A stretch of 64,000 nucleotides of DNA from Anadara kagoshimensis (Eukaryota > Mollusca > Bivalvia > Arcoida > Arcidae). The stretch's first letter is position 1, and each line of letters starts with the position of its first letter. Made by a program: the position numbers and the translations under genes. The stretch is from positions 29,792,169 to 29,856,168 of the forward strand of contig CM037862.1 of the NCBI GenBank assembly GCA_021292105.1, read 5' to 3'. The notes below the pieces were generated by a model. It was given only the letters and a program-made list of their open reading frames with translations, ran no database searches and was not told the DNA's origin. Below are positions 33,860 through 45,479 of the stretch, one piece after another.

Positions 33860-36260
33860 AAAAGGATGTCTCTGTATCCAAAATTACCTGGATAAATTTG
33901 ACATCCCATATACCCATTTTCCTTTCCTTTGATAACACACATGGGGGGTGTATCTAGCTAAACAGGAAGAACTTACTTTTCTAGCAACTGACCTCACTTC
34001 CCCGGTGGAAGTTCAATTGTTTACCCTTATTTTTCTTTTCAGTTTCAAAGTTATAACTTTGCCTTGGAGTTTTTATGGAAATTGATTAGTATGTTTGTTT
34101 GTTTTGATTGTGACTACACTGGATATATTGTGAATACATTGTGATTTCACTGGATACATTGTGATTACATTGTGATTTCACTGGATACATTGTGATTTCA
34201 CTAGATACATTGTGATTACACTGGACACATTGTGATTACATTGGATATATTGTGATTATACTGGATACATTGTGATTACATTGTGATTACATTGGGTATA
34301 TTGTGATAAAACTGGATACATTGTGATAAAACTGGATACATTGTGATTTAACTTGATACATTGTGATTACATTAGATATATTGTGATAAAACTGGATACA
34401 TTGTGTGTGATTACATTGGTTATATTGTGATAAAACTGGATACATTGTGATAAAACTGGATACATTGTGATTAAACTGGATACATTGTTATTACATTAGA
34501 TATATTGTGATAAAACTGGATACATTGTGATTACATTAGATATATTGTGATAAAACTGGATATATTGTGATAAAACTGGATGCATTGTGATTGCATTAGA
34601 TATATTGTGATAAAACTGGATATATTGTGATAAAACTGGATACATTGTGATTACATTAGACAAATTGTGATAAAACTGGATATATTGTGATAAAACTGGA
34701 TACATTGTGATTACATTAGATATATTGTGATAAAACTGGATATATTGTGATAAACTGGATACATTGTGATAAAACTAGATACATTGTGATAAAACTGGAT
34801 ACATTGTACTAGATATATTGTGATATAACTGGATACATTGTGATAAAACTAGATACATTGTGATTACATTGGATATATTGTGATTATACTGGATACATTG
34901 TGATAAAACTGGATACATTGTACTAGATATATTGTGATATAACTGGATACATTGTGATAAAACTAGATACATTGTGATTACATTGGATATATTGTGATTA
35001 TACTGGATACATTGTGATAAATATGGATACATTGTGATAAAACTGGATACATTGTAATAAAACTGGATACATTGTGATTACATTAGATACATTGTGATTA
35101 CACTAGGTATATTGTAATTATACTGGATACATTGTAATTACATTAGATATATTGTGATTATATTAGATACATTTTGATTACATTGTATATATTGTGAATA
35201 CACTGGATACATTGTGATTACATTAGATATATTGTGATTACACTGGGTACATTGTGATTATACTAGATATATTGTGATTACATTGTATACATTGTGATTA
35301 CATTGGATATATTGTGATTACATTGAGTACGTGTTGATTACACTGGATACATTGTGATTACATTGACGGTACATTGTGATTACATTGACGGTACATTGTG
35401 ATTACATTGACGGTACATTGTGATTACATTGGGTACATTATTCATTACATTGGGCACATTGTGATTACTTCCGATATATTGTGATTACATTGGATACATT
35501 GTGATTTTATTGGATATATTGTGATTACATTGGCGGTACATTGTGATTACATTGACGGTATATTGTAATTACATTTGATACATAATTGAATACATTGGGC
35601 ACATTGTGATTACTTCTGATATATTGTGATTACATTGGATACATTGTGATTTCATTGGGTACATTGTGATTACGTTGGATACATTATTGATTACATTGGG
35701 TACATTGTGATTACGTTTGGTATATTGTGATTACATTGGCTATATTTATAGTATATATATTTTCATATACTGTAATCACAATGATTAAGCTTTTCATGAG
35801 ATAGTATATATTGTTATACAATTGTCATATTGTGTACATTGTGATTACAATGGCTACATTGTGATTACATTTGATAAGTACAAGTACATATTATATTCGA
35901 ATACGTTTATTGCTCGTCAATAATCCCTGTATTTAATTTACTCATCTTAGTACATGTAAATAATCACTCCAACCATTACACCTTATATAAAAAACAAACA
36001 TACTTATCCATGTCTAAATCACAATCAAGAAACATAGAAAAAACTTTGAAACTGACAAATTAGGCTAAACACGTGAACTTCCACCGGGTAAGTGAGTCCG
36101 GGTTCTCCAGGAGGCTAAGCACCTTCTGTTAGCTAGCTACACCAGGAACTATAAGGCGTCAAATATATCCAGGGCAATCCTGGACACAGAGACATTATAC
36201 TAAGCAACAATACTGTGATGACGGCCATAAAACTTTTTGAGGGCCCTGATATACCTAGGC
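33860..36260. mobile_element. Inverted-repeat element carrying a minisatellite array
   Basis: The left arm (33860-34110) and right arm (about 36000-36260) are inverted. Paired phrases are TCTCTGTATCC with GGACACAGAGA, GTATCTAGCTAAACAG with CTGTTAGCTAGCTAC, CCGGTGGAAGTTCA with TGAACTTCCACCGG, CAGTTTCAAAGTT with AACTTTGAAACTG, and TTAGTATGTTTGTTT with AAACAAACATACTTA. The space between is filled by the 20-bp array. The arms belong to the same family as the palindrome at 18331-18920. Confidence 0.75.
34107..35760 (+). repeat. 20-bp minisatellite array, about 80 copies
   Basis: The unit is TTGTGATTACATTGGATACA. A central block (about 34310-35060) uses the variant TTGTGATAAAACTGGATACA and is organised in higher-order repeats: a 60-bp triplet around 34500-34740 and a unit of about 113 bp repeated twice at 34808-35030. 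Near 35365-35420 a GACGGTACATTGTGATTACATT variant is repeated three times. Minus-strand open frames here are by-products of 60 being a multiple of three. Confidence 0.9.
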
Positions 36261-36343
36261 TTGCAATATATTTAAGAAAAAGCATATACGATAATAATCT
36301 ACTGAGCAAAATGCAAAATATTTGATTGATCGACAACAATACT

Positions 36344-36378
36344 TTTTTTTGGGGGGGGGGGGTTGGGTGGGGGGGGGT
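36344..36378 (+). repeat. Poly-T followed by a 27-base G-rich run
   Basis: Eight to nine T are followed by a G tract broken only by TT and T. The tract could form a G-quadruplex, or its length may be a sequencing artefact. Confidence 0.8.
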
Positions 36379-36389
36379 TTAACTACCAA

Positions 36390-37395
36390 AATCAATATCA
36401 CATGAGCAACAGCTGTCGGAAACATTACATCGTATAAAATTAACCATTTGAAGCTGTTTTTATGAAAACGTTGTAGAAATGAAAAATGAAAATTATAATA
36501 TAAATTATGTCAACAGGCTGCAGCTGTCAGCGACATTAAATCGTATAAAATTAACCTTTTAAAGTTATTTTTATGAAAATGTTGTAGCAATGAAATATGA
36601 AAAGTATATATGTCAACCTTCCACAGCAGGCCAGCAATGTTACAAAGTATTGGAGCAGCATTACAAATATGTACACAATAAAATCATCAACGTATATAAT
36701 AAAAAAACCCGACGTACTAATCCATGTCCAAATCACAATCCCAAAGCAAAGTGATTTTTTCTGAATTGGAGTAGATCTCGATCCTAGTTTGTCAGTTTGC
36801 TTGCCGGAGGTCGATGGTTTTCTATAGGTATCCCGGTTTCCTGTACTATCACAGATCTGGTCGACTCGATAGATAAAATCTTGACTGCGGCTAAAAACAC
36901 CATTAATCTTCTAACTTTACTTAATCATGAATCAGTTTATATGTATTGCTTATAAGTATGGAAAAGAAAAAACAAGAAATACGAATTACCAAAGTAAGAC
37001 AAAACTTTATTCTAAATTTAAATTAATAATGTTTATAAAATGAACATGTTTTCCGAAATTATTTAATGTCCAGAACACAAATTAATTTCATTATATATAT
37101 TGGTGTGACATTACACATGAAATTATAACTAACACAATTTTCTATAAAAATTACTGAAAAATTTCTCCATAAAATTATTCCTGAAAAAAACAATGATACA
37201 AATAATTTTCTATGAAAATTACTGAATAAAATTACTACTGAAACAGACATTGAAATGATAGCTACAAATAAACGTCTATGAAGATGACGTATACTTCACT
37301 CTGAAATTTAAATCGGACAATACGATCATACATGTGATCATAATAATATAAGTGTAATTGTTTAAAAATGTATTTCTTTCGTTTTTTTATTCTTT

Positions 37396-37447
<52 letters not shown>

Positions 37448-37640
37448 CATTATCATGAAATTTCAACTGTTTCTGACCATTTTGTTTGACCACTATACAT
37501 TTACCTTAAAATAGCATATTGTTTAAAACGTATATACATCAACATGAACTTATTTTTTAATTGCATAACAACGAAATAACAATTATTTAATGACACTCTA
37601 AATCAGTTCTACGCTTCACAATTGAAGAACATGTAACTTC
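36390..37640. other. Downstream flank of the CYYR1-like gene
   Basis: A diverged duplication: ATCGTATAAAATTAACC and TTATGAAAAxGTTGTAG occur at 36430-36475 and 36540-36585. A SINE part is at 36745-36920 (GTCAGTTTGCTTGCCGGAGG). A second local repeat of TTTTCTATGAAAATTACTGAA type is at 37135-37235, and (GT)n at 37398-37446. The 3' untranslated region of the CYYR1-like gene should lie in the right part. Confidence 0.5.
37398..37446 (+). repeat. (GT)n microsatellite
   Basis: About 24 GT repeats, 200 bp downstream of the CYYR1-like stop codon. Confidence 0.95.
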
Positions 37641-37643
37641 TCC

Positions 37644-40600
37644 TCAATAACGCGGCATGTTACCCTGCGCTTCTGAATATGGTGGAGGCGGTGGGACTGC
37701 AGTGTTTACTTGTGGATAAACTATTTGAGGAGTTGCAACGTTGTTTACCATCGATGATGCTGAAAATACAACCAATCAATGAATCAATCGAAGTGTGACA
37801 TCTGTACATAAAGATTTTAATCTACATGTATAAATGTATATAAGTATTTTGAAAGGTTTGAATTATGTTTCTTACGGATAAAAGTTCTTTTTCGATAGGG
37901 TTATGTTAATGTACCCCTATTTTTGTCAAAATTTGCAATTTTTTCCCATTTTAACAGTTTTTTCAGTGCTGGTGGTATTTAGCATTTTATTATTTTAACA
38001 GAAAAAATAAAACTTTATAATCTGACTTCCACCCCATCCACCCCACCCCTAAAAATGGGGTACAAGGTATTTTCCCTATAGTATACGGACGGTAAATTGC
38101 GGAAATAAACAAAATAAACAATACAGAAAAATAACTTAAATAAGTTTTCCTCATGTAGAAATGAAATCTTTTCAGCGGAAAAGTTATACCAACTTGCGAA
38201 TATGAAATTCACCGCTTTGAATATTATTATAACAACACCACTGGACACTATTTGCTTTTCAATTCAGCACATTTACAAAGTTGGGAGTTACATAATCAGT
38301 GGGTCTGCCATGTGCTAATTTTGAATTTTTATGAAATAATACACTTAAAAGTAACACATGACAAACTCATTATTATTGTCATTTATTGTGGCATCTATGC
38401 TACCACAGTGCTGCTGTTTTTAAAATATAGGGCCCGACCAACACTATAACATCTATACACAACAATGGGGGAAACCTCTGACGAGCTAACATACCACTGC
38501 GTTATCTCAGTCGGTAGAGTGTTTGCTCCGAAAGTTGGAGGTCGTGTGTTCGATCCACGGTCGAGTCTGACCCAAGACTTGAAAGTGGATAGTGACTGTT
38601 TTTCGCCAAGAACTCTGATTCACGAAATGAAAGTCGCGGTTCTTTTTGATGGGAATTTAAAATAAACGAAGTCTCGTGTCAGGGTAGGCTTGGTATGATA
38701 AAGAACCCTGCTGTGTAATGCCATCAGCACAACGCATAGGCAAGTTTTCGGCATCTTCCGCTAAAGCTGGTGACGTTTCGATATAAGTGACATTTTTTGA
38801 CTGAGCGTTAAACACCATTGCTCAACTTAACTCAGACAAGCAAACATCTATGTCCGCGGCATCGGACATTATTGTTTCATATTACATGATATGTACTTAT
38901 ATCCATCTAATTTAATATTATCATGTGATATATTAAAAGTGTTTGATAAAAAATAATTATATAAAGCATACACACAATCCAAAAAAATCATACTAATCCA
39001 TGTAAAAATCACAATCCCAAAGAAAAGTAAAAAAAAAAAAAAAACACTTTTGAAACTGACAAATTAGGTTAAATGAGTAAACTTCTAACTAGGATGTAAG
39101 ACCGGATGCTCCGGAAGGGTAAGCACTTCCTGTGTAACTAACCACATCCGCCACATGTGTAATCAAAATGGAGTGAAAGCAACATGGGTAATCCTGGGCA
39201 CAGAGACATCATGTTTTTCAACAAAATTGTAATGATGGTCATAAAACGTTTTTATTTAGAATTCCAAAAGGTGAGGTATTCATGATTATCAAGCTGGTCA
39301 CTGTAGCCTTTATCCCATAACTTACTTGTCTGGATGACGGAACATCCTGCCGTATTAACTTGTCGAGTATAAATAATTCTACCTGGTCTGCGACTGTAAC
39401 AGCACGCTCTTACCAACACAACAATTATTGCCACAAAAAATATGACAGAGAGAATGGCACCTATTACAGCACCAGCAATACTTCCGGCAGACCTGCAAAA
39501 ATAAAGGATGAAATGCATATGTAATCAAAAACAAACACACTGATCAATGGTAAAATCACAATGCAAAAAGCAATGTAAAAATTTAAAAACTTGCAAATAA
39601 AGTAAAATATATTATTTCATACCAGGGAAGCTAGACCGGGTGTTCCGGAAAGTAAACACTTCCTGTCAAGAGATTTAAACAGAAAACAACACGGAATTAG
39701 GATATTGGACATTGACGAAAATGTCTAAAAAAGAAATCTGTGCATTTTGCTACAGCAAATACAACCAAAAACACGGTAATGATCACATGTCGAGGCTACT
39801 GCTTATAAAACTACCGACTTTGGATCAGCAAATGTTCAGTAACGTGGTACTATTGGATGGACATTGACTCAGGATTCCACGTATTTCACAGTGGCGTAGC
39901 CAGAAAAGAATGAATGTGCAAGCCTGACACCAAAGGTATCTCACGCGCCATATGCGCTAGGGTGGGAGGGGCATCACCAGGCAATATTTTCAGAGAAGCA
40001 CGATGTTCAATCTTTATTTGCTTCCTTATAGTGTACGTACCAATAATAGTCATAGCTATCACAGCAGACGTCATCACAACATCCGGAGTAACACGTGATG
40101 GTGCTGTACCTGTCGTAAACATCGTCGTAATAGTAACATAATTCTCCAGATACAACTAGAAACAAAACCAAATATAAAACAATATTACCAATATATCTAT
40201 CAAAGTTGGGAGCAGTTTACCGGGACCCAGTTGTTTGAAGCTTGATTAGTTTCATTATTGATTAACAAAAATTTAAAAAAATCGATAAAAATCGAAATAA
40301 CATTAACAAATTAGTGATTTTATAATGATATGGAATTCTATTCACTTTTAACATTTTCAACATTAGTTTCACAACAGATCCGAAATTATTTGAAATTCCA
40401 ATTTTGACTAATCAAGCTTCAACACCTGACCAAGGTGTTTCCAACAAACTTTCTGGTGTACCTAGTTTTATTTTTTTTTTAATTTTGCATGTTTGTTTTG
40501 TTAAATATTTTGTATTGCCTTAACCAATAATGTAGGTTGTGTTTGAGCAATAAAATTTATTATTTGAAAAGATAAGAATCCACACTTTTTATCATTATGT

Positions 40601-43600
40601 CTCCTATACCTTATGGCGTATATGGGAGGTGGTGGGTACGAACCCTAATCGGGTGTGGTCAAGACTTAAAAAAGGAAGTGACAATGGCACAGGGACCCCT
40701 TTTGAGTTGAACACCTAGTTGTATTAAAACCTTATATAATTGATGGACAGGCTTGACTCCATATAATTCATTATATAATGGTAGGTGTTTAAAAGTGATC
40801 TGAAACTACAAGGGATGATTGACATGTTGGCAGCCTTGTTTTATTGAGGGAGGTCAGCATCGATGTCTAAGGTGTTGATATCATTAGAGTGTAAATGATA
40901 AGCATATAGTTTTATTAAAATTATCAAGAGGCAATCTGTCTAATTCTTATCTGAATGCAACATTACTAGATGTCTTCTTAATATCAAGAACATATAAATT
41001 TACAAAATTTAAGGTGTACACATGCCAAATACCCCATACATTGTTTGGTTTTGCTGCTCTTACAGAGACCTAGTCGCGAATAGCTGCAGTATTGCTGATG
41101 CGGCTTTAAACAATAATTCACTCACTCTTATAGAGGTATTATATAGTGTTATACGTGTAACTTTTGAAAGGAAAAAAATCATTATAACGCCCCTCAACTC
41201 GATATTACTACCCAAAGTTCACGTTTCCTGTTTTCCTTATCAGTATCTCTTGATTTGTAGTGCCAAAATTCACTGGCGGTACTGTAATTAATACTCATTG
41301 TAACTCTTTGTATAACATTCTATGGTCTCTGTGTGTAATGGAGAAATAAATACTGAAATAATGGAATTCCACATGTTATATAATTATATTTGTTTCTTAG
41401 CTTGTTTTTTGCTGTTTTCCCTATGCTTAGGTGCGTTTTTTTGTGTTGGTAAATTTGATACATGTATGTATATTCTGTGTGTGTGTGTGTTAATTAGTGA
41501 TTTTATCCCAATACTATTACTATAAGGGCGTGGCCAATGGGAATTATCTGACTTGGTGCCTAGAGCTATCGTGATCTTTGTTCAATTATGATTTTTATTT
41601 ATGGTATTTTAACAAAATATACTATGTTTTAATTCATAAATAAATAATTCAAAGTGTATAACTAAATTTAGACATAGCAAAAAATAAAGCTTTTTACACC
41701 GGATTTGATTAAATTAAATTTTAAAAAGGTACCATGCATTTAAATGAAATAATTGATGGTATCCTCCAAAACACCACAGTGAACGCTTTTTCACATTAAT
41801 ATTTAACACATGGCATTTCTTAAACAGCAAGTAATTCCTTCCCAGCTAGTCTGTATGAGACCGTTAGTTACAACGGTTTCGATGACTGCACTGTCGGAGA
41901 AATCTCCGATGTGGAATGGGAAGGTGGCTTGATTAGTCAAGTAGCGACCTACCTACAGTCCTTACGGGGACAAACTCTCTCAATTCTTTACCCCTTTCTT
42001 ATTAATGACCGATTGGTCTACGGCAACTCCTGTCACGGCCTAGGTTCAAAATCCACTTGGACCTTGGTCTGAGAAAGGTTGTCGGTTCACTTTCCGAAGG
42101 CGGTTGGGATTTTCCAGGCAATGGCCGTCATCCCAGACCCAGCCTGCTCGGTAAGTGAATGTAAGAGACACACGGTCAGCAAAGTTGTGACGAAAAACAT
42201 TGCTTCATACTTTTGGGACTTCGCTACCGGATATGGAAACACAGCCGTCTGTTTTCTAGACTAACCTGACAATTAGTTGAGTAATGGTGGTGTTAAACGT
42301 CCCAGTCACAACTATTTCACTTATATCGAGACGTTGCCAGCTATAGGCGGAGGTGAAGAAATTTTGTCTGTGCGTTGCGCTGATGACATTATACAGCAGG
42401 TTTCTTTATCGAGCCATGCCAGGTCGGTCGGAGTTCGAACCCACGACCTCCTATTTACGGAGCGAACACGCTACAAACTAAGCTACCGCAGTGATTACTA
42501 CCATTATGAATTATCAGTTATGACTAACATTATGAATTCATAACTAAAACTATAAATGATTATATTTTAAGAGTGAGTTTCCTAAGTGAAAAGAGGTCCT
42601 CTGTGGCCGGGTGGTCTAAATGGCGGGCTTCCAAAACAACTTGTGAAGATGCACGATCTAATGATATAACGAATGTGTCGTGTGGAATGCCTATCATATC
42701 TTCACAGAAAGCGTAACATTAATGTCACTCCGATTAAACAAAACATAAAATTTCGGACGCAAATTAAAACCGATGGAAGTCAGGATATCCCCCATGCCTC
42801 TATTTCCCGACTATTTAGAGCAAAATCGTGTAAAGTTTCAAGTATCGACGAGGCAAGTGAATTTTGCAAAATGGACAAAATTGGTGAAAAATCAGTAACC
42901 CAATGGTTGCATAGGAAGGGTTTAGCACCTGAGGATACCCATACAGATATATAGTAGAAACACAAGGGAAAAATGTCCATTCACAAAAGGTGGGTGCCGA
43001 AAATCAACGCGGCATGAAGAACATTGAGGATTATCCAGGTCCTGGAAGGCCTGTCGCAACCTAGAAATGGTAAATAAAGACCATGGTTTTGTTTTGACTG
43101 ACAGGCGAGTTACATATAGCCAATACAGTTGATATTTCGCAAAAAAAATATAATTCCATTCTGACAAAGGATCTTGCAATGAGAAAACATTCAGTCCATT
43201 GTTTACCCTGACCTTCGACAGGAGCACACTAGACACACCTTGCCACTGTCTCAAAGACGTGAATCCCACTATCTTTTTTGGAGATTAACGTGGATCCGTC
43301 ATCCCGTCCCCTAACAACAGTCTAAACAGTGGAATCACCCTGTTTATTCCCGCCAAAGAAGGCAAAGAATGTTCCACCAGCTTGAAAGGTCATGACCTCA
43401 TTAAAGGTGTGTTGTTCCACCAGGACAATGCCCCTCATTGGAATGTTCAATTGAGAGAATCCACATTGTTTTATCTAATCTCGCTACATCAGAATTTCAT
43501 CGGTCATTTCCTGTAGCCGCTTTTAGTCAGATTGTGGCGCCATACATTAAGTAGAGATCTGTGTGGACGATCAAGAAAATGACTTCTTTAAAAGTGACAT

Positions 43601-45448
43601 TGAGGCCCTTTAACATCGCTGGCAAAAGTGTATAGACTAAAAGGGGTTTTGTTGGAAAAATAATGCAATGTATCCGCCAAAATTCAAACCCTTGCAAATA
43701 TGAGGTTCACGAAATATCAATTAAAGCCCTCTTAAAATTGGACTGCTGCAGATTTTACGCAGTCCCTTTTGCGCCATTTGTACATGTATTATAAATTGTA
43801 AACAAAGTAATAAAGATTAGTTAGGACTTTTTATGTTACATTAGTACTATGAACTGATGTTCTAAATTTTAAATTACAAACCTGAAACAAAAGTCCAAAA
43901 AACTACGCCTTTTAACAAAGACTCCATTTTGAGTTGGTTAATCCTTTTTAGTCAATTTTTAGTTTCGGTTTGTGCTATCAAATCATATAAATTATCGAAT
44001 GTTTTTGATAAACTAACACTAGTTTTAACACATTATCATTATCTGGAGTGGATGTTTAATGCAGTGGGTACAGATAACATTATCTAATTCATTCAATTTG
44101 ATAAAAGCACGACAACCGAGGCCATTTTAACTGTTTAAAATGTATGGAAGGCCCCCCGTTTCTTTCGCTGGAAATTAAATGGTTGCATAGATTGAGTTAT
44201 AACTTCAGTCAAGAATATTTCACTAAAGTTAATGTCGGGACGTCTCCAGCTGTATGTGAAATTACAGAAATTTATACCTTTGCAGTGCGCTACGGAAAAT
44301 AAACAGGTGGGTTCTTAAGCAGCTACGCCTACCGTGACCAGCTGGTGACGCGGGGCATTGGTTTTGGTCTCTTCGGAAGAAGTGCTTGGCGAAAGGAACA
44401 TACACTACCTATTTTCAAGTTCTGGTTATACTCGGCAAGGGTTCGAATCCCGACCTCCCAAATATGGAACGAAATGGTTAGACGCAATGCCTTTTTCAAC
44501 ATTTTAAAGGACGTTTTAAATATTGTTTAACCTAATGTTTATGGGTAAACATAAGAATGTGTTCTTTAAAACATATGAAAAAATACGAAGTAAAAATATG
44601 TTAAATTCTCCTAAACATGTGGCATATTAAATGGTGTATCCTAGACAAATGCCAGTTTCCATATAGATGTATCAATGTCATTTACTTTCAAACATATCAT
44701 TTCCCTCATTTATTTTTTACTTACTTTGCTCAGACTGTTTTGGTGGCCTTTCAGTTGTAAACTTCCCCTTTCTAAGGTCCAGGTCTAGATGGCAGAGTGG
44801 TCTAGAGCATCCACCTTGGGATCACAACGCCTCGTTTGAATCCACTTGGTACAGATCCCAGCGTAATTAAACAAGTTTGTAATCTCACTAGCAAAAGGTT
44901 GGTTGCTTTCTCTGAGCACTCCGTTTTCCTCCACATCCCTTAACTGAATACTCCGATATAAATGAAAATATCCTGAGTAAAAGTTCCAACACTCAACCCC
45001 TTATATTCATTTTGAGCAATAAATACATGTAAAACATTTAATTAGAGATCTCTTTTATAACTACAATTGAGCTTTCTCATACACCCTACCATTTTAATTT
45101 TTGCCGTTTATGGCCAACTTAAAATGTTTTTTAATTTCCATGTCAGAGTGCAATTAAAACCAAAACAAGAGGTCCATGGGCCTTAATGCTCACCTGAGGG
45201 TGTGTATATATCTCATGCAGAGGTTCAATGGTAAATTACATTAATTTAAAAGAATACCCCAATTTTCAGTGGTACTGGTCAAATATATGCAAGGATTTTG
45301 CAAATTAATTATAACTAGTCCTAAGAATGCTACATATAAAATATCTTAAGTCTAGCTATTATTTAGAAACATCTAAATATTGAAAACAAAATACAAATAT
45401 AAAAACTTTCAGTATTCAGTATTTACCTGCCTAGGACACAGACAATGA

Positions 45449-45479
<31 letters not shown>

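Noticed and set aside
34496..35032. Minus-strand open frames with a Tyr/Ser/Gln-rich 20-residue repeat
   Set aside because: Produced by the 20-bp minisatellite, whose 60-bp period keeps the frame open.
34107..35760. Possible CRISPR array
   Set aside because: Regular repeats, but without unique spacers, in a eukaryotic genome; it is a minisatellite.
39886..40155. Minus-strand 89-codon frame starting at 40155
   Set aside because: Wrong frame over CYYR1-like exon 2; the neighbouring frame gives the Cys/Tyr-rich domain and fits the splice phases.
42922..43269. Minus-strand 115-codon frame
   Set aside because: Antisense across the mariner remnant, which reads recognisably on the plus strand.
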